A DNA stretch of 64,000 bases from Roseomonas haemaphysalidis (GTDB lineage: Bacteria; Pseudomonadota; Alphaproteobacteria; Acetobacterales; Acetobacteraceae): contig NZ_CP061177.1 in the NCBI RefSeq assembly GCF_017355405.1, forward strand, positions 3,532,501 through 3,596,500. The letters run 5' to 3'. The stretch's first letter is position 1; every line of letters starts with the position of its first letter. Under the pieces are notes generated by a model. That model made no database searches. It saw only the letters and a list, made by a program, of their open reading frames with translations, and was not told the DNA's origin. Of this stretch, positions 47,725 to 56,495 are shown piece by piece. The position numbers were made by a program, and so were the translations under genes.

Positions 47725-48176
47725 CGGCCCACTGGCTCCATCCGCACCACCGCCGGCGGCGGCGGCACGACGGCCGGCACCGGCTGGCGCAGGCAGCCGC
47801 GCACGATGGGCGCGCACACGCCGTCCTGGCCGCCCACGTCGTCGTTGTCGCCGGTGTAGTTCAGCCCGATCACGCGCCCCTGCGCCACGCGGAACAGCGC
47901 GTGGCAATAGCTGCCGCTGTTGCCGGTGGTGAAGCCGCCCAGCACCGGGATCTCGATGTTCAGGCCGCCGGTGTTGGCGTTCTTCTGCTCGTAGGACAGC
48001 AGTTCCGTGCCATCGCCCAGCGTGCTGCGGCGGGTCGGGATGCCGGCGCAAGATTGCAAGTCGTTCACGTCCATGCCCACCAGCCGCTGCTTTCCCTGTT
48101 CCGCCACGCGGGCCCCGGGCGAGGTGCAGGCCGCCGCCGCCAGCAGCAGCAGGGGCATCCATCGGCGAAGGGTCAT
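47721..48176 (-). CDS. Hypothetical lipoprotein
   Basis: 151 aa from ATG 48176, chosen because AGGAG lies six bases upstream; ATG 48191 would add five residues. The signal sequence MTLRRWMPLLLLAAAAC ends in a lipobox. The mature part contains DVNDLQSCAGIPTRRSTLGDGTELLSYEQ, reminiscent of small SmpA-like outer membrane lipoproteins that begin with a similar capture motif, and later SYCHALFRVAQGRVIGLNYTG. The final part is Pro-rich. Function unknown. Confidence 0.7.
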   Translation of the reverse strand: MTLRRWMPLLLLAAAACTSPGARVAEQGKQRLVGMDVNDLQSCAGIPTRRSTLGDGTELLSYEQKNANTGGLNIEIPVLGGFTTGNSGSYCHALFRVAQGRVIGLNYTGDNDDVGGQDGVCAPIVRGCLRQPVPAVVPPPPAVVRMEPVGR

Positions 48177-48464
48177 CGGCGCTCCTGTCATGCATTAAGG
48201 GGCGGCAATTGGGGTCCCGGGCGGGCGGATGGAACCCCTGACTCCGGGCTTGACGCCGTTTGGGCGCGGGTTCATGGCAGCCGCGCGGCACCCGGTCCCT
48301 GCGGTCCGGCGCCGCTCCCAGGAACCCCGATCACCATGCCCAGCGCCAGTCCAACCGACAGTCATAGTCGACGGTCCGCGCCTTCCGCGGCCCTGCGCTG
48401 ATCCGGCCCTGAGCGGCCGGCTCGCCGCGTGGCCCCGCCCGGCGCGGACGCCCCGAGGTGAGCC
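48177..48464. other. Gap between divergent lipoprotein and mgtE genes
   Basis: About 290 bases between divergent starts. It is GC-rich with no credible gene. TTGACG near 48250 could be a -35 element for mgtE. GAGGTG just before 48465 is the mgtE ribosome site. I looked for a magnesium (M-box) type leader and did not recognise one. Confidence 0.35.
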
Positions 48465-49829
48465 ATGTACGACCTGCTGCCCCCCACCGCCGCCTTCGGC
48501 GCGGCGCCCCACCCCTGCGCGACCGGCCACATCGCCGACCTGGTCGAGCACATCAACGACCTGCCCGACGCCGAGGCCTCGGCCCTGCTGGCCACCCTGC
48601 CGGCCGAGCGCGCGGTGGAGCTGTTCGACAGCCCGGAGCTGAACCGCGCCGGCGGCCTGCTGCTGTCGCTGCCCGCGCCGGCCGCCACGGCGCTGCTGGC
48701 CGGCATGTCCGCCGACCGCGCGGCCGACGTGCTGCGCCTGCTGGGGCGCGACACCCAGGCCACGCTGCTGCGGCCCCTGGAGCCGGAGCCCGCCGGCGCG
48801 CTGAAGCGCCTGCTGGCCTGGCCCGAGCACAGCGCCGGCAGCCTGATGACCACGGAATTCGTCAGCCTGCCCAGCACCGTCACGGTGGCCGAGGCGCTGG
48901 CGCATATCCGCGCCGTGGAACGCACGCGGGAAACGATCTACGCGCTGTACCTGCTGGACCCGCGCAGCCAGGCGCTGGTGCGCACCATCTCGCTGCGCCG
49001 GCTGATCATGGGCGAGCCGGGCGACCGCGTGCTGGACCTCGCCCTGCCCCGCCCGCCCGTGACCGTCTCGGCCGAAACCGACCGCACGGATGTCGCGCGG
49101 CTGTTCGCGCGGCACGACCTGCTGGCGGTGCCGGTGGTGGATGCGCGCGGCCACGTGCTGGGCATCGTCACGGTGGATGACGTGATCGACGCCATCGTGG
49201 ACCAGGGCACCGAGGACACACACCGCTTCGGCGGCATGGAGGCGGTGGACAAGCCCTACCTGCGCATCGGCTTCGGGGAGATGCTGCGCAAGCGCGCCGG
49301 CTGGCTGTGCGTGCTGTTCCTGTCGGAGATGCTGACGGCCAGCGCCATGCAGCACTTCGAGGCGGAGCTGGAAAAGGCCATCGTGCTGACGCTGTTCATC
49401 CCGCTCATCATGAGCAGCGGCGGCAATTCCGGCTCCCAGGCCACCTCGCTGCTGATCCGCGCCCTGGCGCTGGGGCAGGTGAAGCTGGGCGACTGGTGGC
49501 GCGTGGCGCTGCGCGAGCTGCCGACCGGGCTGGCGCTGGGCGCAATCCTGGGCGTGCTGGGCATGGGGCGGATCGCGCTGTGGCAGCAGCTCGGCATCTA
49601 CGACTACGGCGAGCACTGGGTGCTGGTGGCGCTGACGGTGGGGCTGGGGCTGATCGGCATCGTGCTGTTCGGCTCCATGGCGGGCTCGATGCTGCCGTTC
49701 CTGCTGAAGCGCGTGGGCTTCGACCCGGCCAGTGCCTCGGCGCCTTTCGTGGCCACGCTGGTCGATGTGACGGGGCTGGTGATCTATTTCAGCGTGGCGC
49801 TGGCCGTGCTGCGTGGGACGCTGCTGTAA
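48465..49829 (+). CDS. mgtE: Magnesium transporter MgtE
   Basis: 454 aa, full family length. The cytosolic MgtE_N superhelix (about 20-130) is followed by two CBS domains (about 135-255, EHSAGSLMTTEFVSLPSTVTVAEALAHIR and LLAVPVVDARGHVLGIVTVDDVIDAI), which gate the channel by sensing magnesium. A five-segment pore domain follows (VLTLFIPLIMSSGGNSGSQATSLLIRALA). The GGNSGSQ motif and ATLVDVTGLVIYFSVA near the C-terminus are the family signatures that line the ion path. Functions as a homodimer in the inner membrane. Confidence 0.96.
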   Translation: MYDLLPPTAAFGAAPHPCATGHIADLVEHINDLPDAEASALLATLPAERAVELFDSPELNRAGGLLLSLPAPAATALLAGMSADRAADVLRLLGRDTQATLLRPLEPEPAGALKRLLAWPEHSAGSLMTTEFVSLPSTVTVAEALAHIRAVERTRETIYALYLLDPRSQALVRTISLRRLIMGEPGDRVLDLALPRPPVTVSAETDRTDVARLFARHDLLAVPVVDARGHVLGIVTVDDVIDAIVDQGTEDTHRFGGMEAVDKPYLRIGFGEMLRKRAGWLCVLFLSEMLTASAMQHFEAELEKAIVLTLFIPLIMSSGGNSGSQATSLLIRALALGQVKLGDWWRVALRELPTGLALGAILGVLGMGRIALWQQLGIYDYGEHWVLVALTVGLGLIGIVLFGSMAGSMLPFLLKRVGFDPASASAPFVATLVDVTGLVIYFSVALAVLRGTLL

Positions 49830-49831
49830 GG

Positions 49832-49977
49832 AAAGGCCAGGGAAGGAATTCCCCGGACCCCTTCTTTTCTTTTTGCCAGTCTCCGGATGCGCTTTCAGGC
49901 ACCCGGTGCGCCCTTTCAACAAGCGGCAGCAGACAGAAAAAAGATGGGGGCTCGGGGGAATTCCTTTCCCCGACCTT
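49832..49977. repeat. Long inverted repeat of the AATTCC terminator-like family
   Basis: Left arm AAAGGCCAGGGAAGGAATTC.. starts two bases after the mgtE stop and runs into TTCTTTTCTTTTT. Right arm GCAGACAGAAAAAAGATGGG.. ends in CCCCGACCTT. The arms are near-complete inverted copies around a ~60-base centre. The left arm alone forms GGGGAA-loop-TTCCCC followed by a T-rich tract, an intrinsic terminator for mgtE. Confidence 0.75.
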
Positions 49978-50035
49978 CTCCTCGCTCCCCGCCCATGGAA
50001 CGCTGCCGGTTCTGAACACGACAAGGACTCGGACA

Positions 50036-50221
50036 ATGCCCGAAATCATGGTCTTCGCCGCCGCCGGCCGCACCGTGGAGCAGAAGCGCGGCCTAGCGCG
50101 CGACCTGACGGAAGCGATGGTCAAGAACTTCGGCGTGCCAGCCGAGTCCGTGACGGTGCAGATCGTGGAATCCGCCCTCGACTCCAAGGCCAAGGGCGGG
50201 GTGCTGTTCAGCGACCGCTGA
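50036..50221 (+). CDS. 4-oxalocrotonate tautomerase family protein
   Basis: 61 aa from ATG 50036, the normal size for this family of tiny hexameric enzymes. Pro2 becomes the catalytic amino-terminal proline after Met removal. The pattern PEIMVFAAAGRTVEQKRGLARDLTEA, NFGVPAESVTVQIVE and KGGVLFSDR is typical. Substrate unknown; no aromatic catabolism genes are near. Its 3' end overlaps the convergent asd gene by 14 bases. Confidence 0.88.
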   Translation: MPEIMVFAAAGRTVEQKRGLARDLTEAMVKNFGVPAESVTVQIVESALDSKAKGGVLFSDR

Positions 50222-51269
50222 GCAGCCGCTCGGCGATCTGCACGGCGTTCAGCGCCGCGCCCTTCAACAGCTGGTCGCCGGCCACGAACATCGCCAGCGA
50301 GCGGCCGGACGGGTCGCCCAGGTCGGTGCGCAGGCGGCCGACCAGCACGTCGTCCTGGCCGCTGGCTTCCGACGGCATGGGGAAGTGGTTGCGGGCGCGG
50401 TCGTCGACCAGCCGCAGGCCGGGCGCGGCTTCCAGCAGGCGGCGGGCTTCCTCGACGCTCACCACCTCGTCGAACTCCACGGTCAGCGCCATGGCGTGGG
50501 CGCGCAGCACCGGCACGCGGATGCAGGTAATGCCGATGGGCAGCTCCGCCGCGCCCAGGATGCGGCGGGTTTCGGCGATCACCTTGGTTTCCTCGCCGTT
50601 GTAGCCGCTGGCCTCGTCCATCTCCGCGTTGTGGCTGAACAGGTTGAAGGCGTAGGGGTGCGGCAGGACCTTGGGCTCGAAGCTCTCGCCCTGCAGAGAG
50701 GCGGCGGTGGAAAGGCGCAGTTCCTCCATCGCGGCGGCGCCGGCGCCGGAGGCGGCCTGGTAGGTGGCGGCCTGCAGGCGGCGGATCGGGTGCGCACGGT
50801 GCAGCGGCGCCAGGGCCACGGTCGCGATGGCGGCGACGCAGTTGGGGTTGGCGACGATGCCGCGATGCTGCGCCAGGGCGGCGGCGTTCACCTCCGGCAC
50901 CACCAGCGGCACCTCGGGGTCCATGCGGAAGGCGGAGGAATTGTCCACCACCACCGCGCCAGCCTTCACAGCCGCCGCCGCATAGCGCTTGGAGATGCCG
51001 GAGCCGGCCGAAAACAGCGCGATGTCCACGCCCTCGAAGCTGTTGTCGTCCAGCGCCTCGACGCCGATGTCCTTACCCCGGAAATGCATGGTCTTGCCGG
51101 CCGAGCGCGGCGAGGCCAGCAGCTTCAGGCGGGACAGCGGGAAGCCGCGTGCTTCCAGGCAGCCCAGCAGTTCCACGCCCACGGCGCCGGTGGCGCCGAC
51201 AATGGCGACGACGGGGCTGGCGGCGGTCACGCGGCGGAATTCGGCGGGGGCGTCGAGGGTGGTGCTCAT
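50208..51269 (-). CDS. asd: Aspartate-semialdehyde dehydrogenase
   Basis: 353 aa from ATG 51269; an ATG 18 bases upstream is in frame but lies inside the leader hairpin. It reduces aspartyl phosphate to the semialdehyde, the branch point to lysine/diaminopimelate, threonine and methionine. NADP loop GATGAVG (25-31), active-site Cys144 in NPNCVA and the later FPMPSEASGQDDVLVGR are intact. The gene is preceded by a structured leader with a short Thr/Ile-rich ORF (51366-51443), pointing to control by amino acid supply. Confidence 0.96.
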   Translation of the reverse strand: MSTTLDAPAEFRRVTAASPVVAIVGATGAVGVELLGCLEARGFPLSRLKLLASPRSAGKTMHFRGKDIGVEALDDNSFEGVDIALFSAGSGISKRYAAAAVKAGAVVVDNSSAFRMDPEVPLVVPEVNAAALAQHRGIVANPNCVAAIATVALAPLHRAHPIRRLQAATYQAASGAGAAAMEELRLSTAASLQGESFEPKVLPHPYAFNLFSHNAEMDEASGYNGEETKVIAETRRILGAAELPIGITCIRVPVLRAHAMALTVEFDEVVSVEEARRLLEAAPGLRLVDDRARNHFPMPSEASGQDDVLVGRLRTDLGDPSGRSLAMFVAGDQLLKGAALNAVQIAERLLSGR

Positions 51270-51270
51270 G

Positions 51271-51301
51271 GTCTCTCGTCCGTTCATGGACCGGGAGAGA
51301 C
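51271..51301 (-). promoter_or_regulatory. Hairpin covering the asd ribosome-binding site
   Basis: On the minus strand GTCTCTC (51295-51301) pairs with GAGAGAC (51271-51277), reinforced by GTCC/GGAC inside. The right strand of this stem ends one base before the asd start codon and contains the only Shine-Dalgarno-like sequence (GAGAG). Folding would hide the ribosome site. Confidence 0.6.
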
Positions 51302-51310
51302 GGGCGCCGT

Positions 51311-51400
51311 GTCCGGCGGGCCCCGTCCGTCTCCGGCGGGGCCTTCTGGTGCTATTCCGCGGCGGTCACCGCGCAGACACCAGAGGACGCCCCGCCGGAG
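51311..51400 (-). promoter_or_regulatory. Alternative hairpins in the asd leader
   Basis: Segment A (51390-51400) lies inside the short leader ORF. It can pair over 11 bp with segment B (51331-51341), extended by CACCAG/CTGGTG (51378-51383 with 51346-51351). Nine bases of A can pair instead with segment C (51312-51320). B and C are near copies, so the two folds exclude each other, as in attenuators. Confidence 0.55.
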
Positions 51401-51443
51401 CGGTCGTCTTGGTAATGCGCTTGATGATGATCGTCGCGAACAT
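51366..51443 (-). CDS. Candidate leader peptide upstream of asd
   Basis: 25-codon ORF on the minus strand from ATG 51443 to TGA 51366. It begins MFATIIIKRITKTT, so codons 4-14 contain four Thr, four Ile and two Lys. This is the composition of leader peptides that control Thr/Ile pathway genes by ribosome stalling. The ORF ends inside segment A of the leader hairpins. No good Shine-Dalgarno precedes it, which weakens the call. Confidence 0.45.
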   Translation of the reverse strand: MFATIIIKRITKTTAPAGRPLVSAR

Positions 51444-51503
51444 GGGGCGGAGGCTTAGCCAGGGGCGCGCGGGGGCGTCAATCGGAATTCAGTGCAGAAA
51501 CAG

Positions 51504-51646
51504 AAAGGCCGGGGGAAGGAATTGCCCCGGACCCCCATCTTTTTTCTTTCCGTTCCCACGCATCCGCCTGCTCGGCGCACCCGCTTCACGGGCGGCAAAC
51601 AGACAGAAAGAAACGAAGGGGTCCGGGGAATTCCTTCCCCGGCCTT
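51504..51646. repeat. Long inverted repeat of the AATTCC terminator-like family
   Basis: Left arm AAAGGCCGGGGGAAGGAATTGC.. and right arm AACAGACAGAAAGAAACGAA.. to CCCCGGCCTT are inverted copies. The right arm ends three bases before the mmcB stop codon (minus strand). On the minus strand the arm nearest mmcB forms GGGGAA-TTCCCC followed by TTCGTTTCTTTC, placing a terminator right after mmcB. Confidence 0.72.
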
Positions 51647-51649
51647 GCT

Positions 51650-52120
51650 CTACTCCACCCGCAAGGCGGCCCGCATCTCGGCAGCGCCCGCCGGGTCCGC
51701 CAGGAACTGCAGCCGCGCCGCCGCGAGGCGCGCGTAGCGCAGCAGCAGCGCGCGGCGGCGGGCGGGGGCCAGCTTGTGCTCGGCCGGGTGGCGCAGGATG
51801 GCGGCCTCGCCCTCGTCGGCGACGATCAGGCCGACATCCTCGGGGATCAGCTCCTGCGGGAAGTCGAGGTCCACGGCGAAGTAGAGCTTGTCGCAGAACT
51901 CGCGGTATTCGCGCCACTTCAGGTCGGTCAGGAAGTCGCGGGCGCAGGACTTCACCTCGATGGCGGTGAAGCCGCCATCGTTGTCCAGGGCCAGCAGGTC
52001 CATGCGCCGGCCGTTGGGCAGGGAGACCTCGGGCACGGCGGTCCAGCCCAGCAGGGCGCAGAGGCGGGAGGCCGCGCGGCAGACGCGCAGCGTGCGTTCG
52101 GGGGGCAGCAGCTCGGACAT
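51650..52120 (-). CDS. mmcB: MmcB family DNA repair protein
   Basis: 156 aa. The pattern LPNGRRMDLLALDNDGGFTAIEVKSCARDFLTDLKW, with Asp and Glu-x-Lys, is a PD-(D/E)xK nuclease-type core and matches the alphaproteobacterial MmcB group, which in Caulobacter is induced by mitomycin damage. The continuation YREFCDKLYFAVDLDFPQELIPEDVGLIVAD is family-typical. It likely acts on damaged DNA in the cytoplasm. The gene is divergent from ycgN with about 60 bases between; no LexA box was clearly seen there. Confidence 0.88.
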   Translation of the reverse strand: MSELLPPERTLRVCRAASRLCALLGWTAVPEVSLPNGRRMDLLALDNDGGFTAIEVKSCARDFLTDLKWREYREFCDKLYFAVDLDFPQELIPEDVGLIVADEGEAAILRHPAEHKLAPARRRALLLRYARLAAARLQFLADPAGAAEMRAALRVE

Positions 52121-52181
52121 GGGGCGTTAGTTCGCACTCTGTTCCCTCGCCGGTCAAGGCCGCAGCGGCTAGGAAGCGCGC

Positions 52182-52646
52182 ATGGCCGATGCGCTGCCTT
52201 TCTGGAAGACCAAGACCCTGGCGCAGATGAGCCGCGCCGAATGGGAAAGCCTGTGCGACGGCTGCGGCCGCTGCTGCCTGCACAAGCTGCGTGACGAGGA
52301 CACGGAGGAGCTGGTCTGGACCAGCGTGGCCTGCCGGCTGCTGGACACCGACAGCTGCCTGTGCCGCGACTACCCCAACCGGCGCGACCACGTGCCCGAT
52401 TGCGTCAAGCTGACGCCGAAGAAGCTGGCCAAGATCGACTGGCTGCCGCCGTCCTGCGGCTACCGGCTGGTGCAGGAAGGGCGCGACCTGGAATGGTGGC
52501 ACCCGCTGATCTCGGGCGACCCGGCCACGGTGCACAGCTCCGGCGCTTCCGTGCGCGGGCGCGCCGTCAGCGAGCGCGCGGCGCGCGACCTGGAGGAGCA
52601 CGTGGCGGACTGGCCGGGCGAATGGCCGGAGCAACCGGCGCGCTGA
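52182..52646 (+). CDS. YcgN/UPF0260 cysteine cluster protein
   Basis: 154 aa. The cysteine motif [14 protein letters not shown] (29-42) begins the CxxCxxCC cluster and is followed by [18 protein letters not shown] and PDCVKLTP, together the YkgJ/UPF0260 metal-binding pattern, probably holding zinc or an iron-sulfur cluster. [22 protein letters not shown] is the conserved C-terminal half. The biological role is unknown. No signal peptide. Confidence 0.9.
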   Translation: MADALPFWKTKTLAQMSRAEWESLCDGCGRCCLHKLRDEDTEELVWTSVACRLLDTDSCLCRDYPNRRDHVPDCVKLTPKKLAKIDWLPPSCGYRLVQEGRDLEWWHPLISGDPATVHSSGASVRGRAVSERAARDLEEHVADWPGEWPEQPAR

Positions 52647-52707
52647 GCGGCTGCCCAAGCGGGGCGAAACGCCGCATGATGCCGGCTCCACCACCCAGGA
52701 TGCCGCC

Positions 52708-53022
52708 ATGAAGGAACCGCTCCGCTGCCGCCCGCCCGCCACCGGCACGCTGCAGATCGACACCGAGGACATGCGCGTGATGCGCTGGGACTTCCCGCCC
52801 GGGGCCGAGACGGGCTGGCACCGCCACGGCTTCGCCTATGCCGTGGTGCCGCTGCAGGACGGCGAGATGCTGGTGGAGCTGCCGGGCGGCGAAACCCTCA
52901 GCGCCACCCTGACGGCGGGCCAGAGCTATGAACGGCCGCCCGGCGCCGAGCACAACGTGGTGAATAGCGGCGCCACAGCCTTCAGCTTCGTGGAAATCGA
53001 GCTGAAATCGCGTCCGGGTTGA
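52708..53022 (+). CDS. Single-domain cupin protein
   Basis: 104 aa, one small beta barrel. Metal-ligand pattern: PGAETGWHRHGFAYAVVPLQDGEM (cupin motif 1 with two His) and SYERPPGAEHNVVNSG (motif 2 with the third His). The enzymatic or binding role cannot be told. It lies after ycgN by about 60 bases on the same strand and could share its transcript. Confidence 0.85.
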   Translation: MKEPLRCRPPATGTLQIDTEDMRVMRWDFPPGAETGWHRHGFAYAVVPLQDGEMLVELPGGETLSATLTAGQSYERPPGAEHNVVNSGATAFSFVEIELKSRPG

Positions 53023-53110
53023 GACGCCCGGCGGGGCGGCGGATGACAAGCGGGACACCACTAGCCATATTCCGCCGGTCTGAAGCCTGTGCCCGCGAGG
53101 TTTGCCGCCA

Positions 53111-55705
53111 GTGTCCATTGTCGTGCCGGAAGCCGACTTCGAAAGCGTCCTCGCGGCGGCACCGCATCCCTACATGCTGCTGGCGCCCGACCTCACCATT
53201 CGCTGGGTGAACGAGGCCTATCTGCACGCCACTGGCCGGACACGCGGCGAGATCGTCGGGCTTGGCGTGTTCGAGGCCTTTCCGGGCGGCCCGCACGACC
53301 CAGGCGGCGAGGGCACGCGGGCGCTGCAGGCCTCGCTGGACCGGGTGCGCAGCACCGGGCAGCGGGACGTGCTGGCGCTGATCCGCTACGCCATTCCGAA
53401 GCAGACGCCCGCGGGCCCGGTGTTCGAGGACCGCTACTGGTCCGCCAGCCACACGCCGCTGCTGGACGCGCAGGGCCGGTTACAGGCCATCCTGCAGCAG
53501 ACCGACGACGTCACCGAGCTGCAAACCCTGAAGCAGGAGCTGGCCGCGACGCCGGCGCGCGTGGAAGGCAGCATGTTCCGCCGCGCCCAGCAGGTGCAGG
53601 CGGAAAACAGGCAGCTGGGTGCCGAGCGCGCGCTGCTGCGCCAGCTGCTGGAGCAGGCCGATGCCTTTGCCGCCTTTCTGCGCGGCCCGGAGCATGTCTA
53701 CGAGATCGTCAACACGGCCTATGCCACGATCACCGGCAAGCCGGACCTGGTGGGCCAGCCGGTGCGGCAGGCGCTGCCGGAGCTGGAAGGCCAGGGCTTC
53801 TACGAACTGCTGGACGAGGTCTACGCGTCCGGCCGGCCGCATCACGGCCGCAACGTGCCGGTGCTGCTGGGCAACCCCGACGGCAGCCGGCGGCTGCGCT
53901 ACGTGGACTTCCTGAACCAGCCGATCCTGGAAGCGGATGGCAGCGTGTCGGGCGTCTTCGTGCTGGGCAACGACGTGACGGATGCGGTGCTGGCGTCGCA
54001 GGAGCTGGACCGCTACCGCAACCAGCTGGAAGACATCGTCGCCGAGCGCACGCGGGCGCTGGAAGACAGCGAGGCCGAGCGCCGCCGCACCGAGGCCGCG
54101 CTGCGCCAAAGCCAGAAGATGGAGGCGATCGGCCAGCTGACCGGCGGCGTGGCGCACGACTTCAACAACCTGTTGCAGATCCTGTCGGGCAACCTGCAGC
54201 TGTTGCAGCGCCGGCAGCGCGAGCCGGAGGACGCCAAGCGCATCGCCGCCTCGCTCGGCGCGGTGGACCGCGGCGCCAAGCTGGCGGCGCAGCTGCTGGC
54301 CTTTGCCCGCCGCCAGCCGCTGGAGCCGCGCGCCATCAACCTCGGCCGCATGCTGCGCGAGATGGACGACCTGCTGCGCCGCGCGCTGGGCGAGGCGATC
54401 GAGGTGGAAACCGTGGTGGCCGGCGGGTTGTGGAACACGCTGACCGATCCGGACCAGGTGCAGAACGCCATCCTCAACCTTGCGGTCAATGCGCGCGATG
54501 CCATGGGCGGCAGCGGCCGGCTGACCATCGAGGCCGGCAACGCCATGCTGGACGACCTTTACACCCTGCGGCACACCGATGTGGCGCCCGGGCAGTACGT
54601 GATGCTGGCCGTGTCCGACACCGGCAGCGGCATGACGCCCGAGGTGGTCGAGAAGGCCTTCGAGCCGTTCTTCACCACCAAGCGGGAAGGCAGCGGCACG
54701 GGGCTCGGCCTGTCCATGGTTTATGGCTTCGTGAAGCAGAGCCATGGCCACGTGAAGATCTATTCCGAGCCGGGCCAGGGCACCACCGTGCGCCTGTACC
54801 TGCCGCGCACCACGGCCGACGAGGACGTGCTGACCGACCTGTCCGCCGCGCCGGTGGAGAACGGCAGCGAAACCATCCTGGTGGTGGAGGACGACCCGGT
54901 GGTGCAGAACACCGTGATCGACCTGCTGAAGGACCTTGGCTACACCGTGCTGCGCGCGTCGGACGGGCAAAGCGCGCTGACGCTGGCGCGCGCCGGCATT
55001 CCGATCGACCTGCTGTTCACCGACGTGGTGATGCCCGGCCCGGTGCGGGCGCCGGACCTGGCGCGGCAGGTGCAGGCCATGCTGCCCGGCATCGCCGTGC
55101 TGTTCACCTCCGGCTACACGGAAAACGCCATCGTGCATGGCGGCCGGCTGGACCCGGGCGTCAACCTGCTGTCCAAGCCCTACCGGCGCGAGGATCTGGC
55201 CCGCAAGGTGCGGCACACGCTGAACAACCGCCGGCAGGCCGAAGCCGCCGCCACGCGTGCCGCCCCCGTCCCTGCCCCCGCCCCCTTGCCGGTGGCGCCA
55301 GACGCACCGCCGCCGCAGCAACAGCAGCACCCGCCGCCCGCGCGGCTCGGCCTGCGGGTGCTGCTGGTGGAGGACGACCCGCTGATCCAGATGGATTGCG
55401 AGGACATGCTCGCCGCGCTCGGCTGCCGCGTGATCGCGGCGCGCGACGGCCGCGCGGCGCTGCGCGAGCTGGGGCGCGGCAGCTTCGACGTGCTGTTCAC
55501 CGACATCGGCCTGCCCGGCATCTCGGGCCTGGAGCTGGCGCGCCAGGCGGTGCTGGACCACCCCGCCCTGCAAGTGGTCTTCGCCAGCGGCTTCGGCCCG
55601 CGGGACGAGGCGCGGCAGGCGGTGCCGGGGGCGCAGTTCGTCACCAAGCCCTACGGCCCCGCCGAGCTGGAAGCCGCCATGCGGCGCGCCGCCCGGCCGG
55701 GATGA
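53111..55705 (+). CDS. Hybrid histidine kinase with two receiver domains
   Basis: 864 aa from GTG 53111 (GAGG eleven bases upstream). Two PAS domains (about 5-140 and 180-300), a coiled coil (about 300-345), then the kinase core: His349 in [22 protein letters not shown] box [17 protein letters not shown]1 [16 protein letters not shown] and G2 [12 protein letters not shown]. Receiver domains follow with Asp638 ([10 protein letters not shown]) and Asp798 ([10 protein letters not shown]), separated by a Pro/Gln linker. There is no membrane segment, so it senses a cytosolic signal. The downstream metalloprotease gene overlaps its stop (ATGA). An HPt gene lies 1.6 kb downstream. Confidence 0.93.
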   Translation: MSIVVPEADFESVLAAAPHPYMLLAPDLTIRWVNEAYLHATGRTRGEIVGLGVFEAFPGGPHDPGGEGTRALQASLDRVRSTGQRDVLALIRYAIPKQTPAGPVFEDRYWSASHTPLLDAQGRLQAILQQTDDVTELQTLKQELAATPARVEGSMFRRAQQVQAENRQLGAERALLRQLLEQADAFAAFLRGPEHVYEIVNTAYATITGKPDLVGQPVRQALPELEGQGFYELLDEVYASGRPHHGRNVPVLLGNPDGSRRLRYVDFLNQPILEADGSVSGVFVLGNDVTDAVLASQELDRYRNQLEDIVAERTRALEDSEAERRRTEAALRQSQKMEAIGQLTGGVAHDFNNLLQILSGNLQLLQRRQREPEDAKRIAASLGAVDRGAKLAAQLLAFARRQPLEPRAINLGRMLREMDDLLRRALGEAIEVETVVAGGLWNTLTDPDQVQNAILNLAVNARDAMGGSGRLTIEAGNAMLDDLYTLRHTDVAPGQYVMLAVSDTGSGMTPEVVEKAFEPFFTTKREGSGTGLGLSMVYGFVKQSHGHVKIYSEPGQGTTVRLYLPRTTADEDVLTDLSAAPVENGSETILVVEDDPVVQNTVIDLLKDLGYTVLRASDGQSALTLARAGIPIDLLFTDVVMPGPVRAPDLARQVQAMLPGIAVLFTSGYTENAIVHGGRLDPGVNLLSKPYRREDLARKVRHTLNNRRQAEAAATRAAPVPAPAPLPVAPDAPPPQQQQHPPPARLGLRVLLVEDDPLIQMDCEDMLAALGCRVIAARDGRAALRELGRGSFDVLFTDIGLPGISGLELARQAVLDHPALQVVFASGFGPRDEARQAVPGAQFVTKPYGPAELEAAMRRAARPG

Positions 55706-56439
55706 GCGCCAAAGCCCCGCCGCCCCGCGATCCGCCGCCAGACGAGCCGCTGCCCGACGAGCTGATGGTGGGCCGGCGCTTCTGCCCCGTGTCCTGGCGC
55801 CGCGCGCCGCGCGCGCGCCGCGTGTCGCTGCGCATCGACGCCATGCGTGGCCGGGTGGCCATCACCTTGCCGCCGGGCAGCGGCAGCCGGGCCGGGTTGC
55901 TGCTGCTGCGCGCCCATGCCGCCTGGGCCTTCGCGGCGCTGGACGGGCTGGCCCCGGCGGTGCCGCTCCGGGACGGCGCGGTACTGCGCCTGGGCGACGT
56001 GCCGCACGCCATCCGCCACGCGCCGGACCAGCCGGGGGACAGCCATCTGGGCGATGGCGAGATCGTGGTCACCGGGCCGGCGCCGCTGCTGCGGCCGCGC
56101 GTGCTGGCCCTGCTGCGGGCCGAGGCGGCGCGGCGCATCGGCGGCCGCGCCGCGCGGCATGCCCGGCTCCTGGGCGTGTCGCCCCGCGCGCTGCGGCTCA
56201 AGGACACGCGCACCCGCTGGGGCAGCTGCGCGCCGGACGGCACGCTCGCTTTCTCCTGGCGGCTGGTGATGGCGCCCGGCTGGGTGCTGGACTACGTGGT
56301 GGCGCACGAGGTGGCGCATCTGCGCGAGATGAACCATTCGCCGCGCTTCTGGGCGGAGCTGGCGCGGCTCAGCCCCCACCGGCTGGCCGCGCATGACTGG
56401 CTGAAGCGGCACGGCCCGGGGCTGCTGCGGGTGGGCTGA
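55702..56439 (+). CDS. YgjP/DUF45-type zinc metalloprotease
   Basis: 245 aa. The start ATG overlaps the kinase stop (ATGA), so translation is coupled. Diagnostic motifs are RTRWGSCAPDGTLAFSWRLVMAP and the zinc site HEVAH (202-206) followed by LREMNHSPRFW. A Pro-rich stretch opens the protein. YgjP-like proteins are cytosolic, SprT-related peptidases with poorly known substrates. Coupling to a two-component kinase is unusual, and what the pair does together is unknown. Confidence 0.88.
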   Translation: MSAKAPPPRDPPPDEPLPDELMVGRRFCPVSWRRAPRARRVSLRIDAMRGRVAITLPPGSGSRAGLLLLRAHAAWAFAALDGLAPAVPLRDGAVLRLGDVPHAIRHAPDQPGDSHLGDGEIVVTGPAPLLRPRVLALLRAEAARRIGGRAARHARLLGVSPRALRLKDTRTRWGSCAPDGTLAFSWRLVMAPGWVLDYVVAHEVAHLREMNHSPRFWAELARLSPHRLAAHDWLKRHGPGLLRVG

Positions 56440-56495
56440 CGGGCGGGCCGATGCGGTGCATACCGGAGCCCGCACCCGCGCAAGGAACCCTGCCC

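Noticed and set aside
48177..48464. M-box or other metal riboswitch upstream of mgtE
   Set aside because: No recognisable consensus core could be found by eye; only generic GC-rich palindromes are present.
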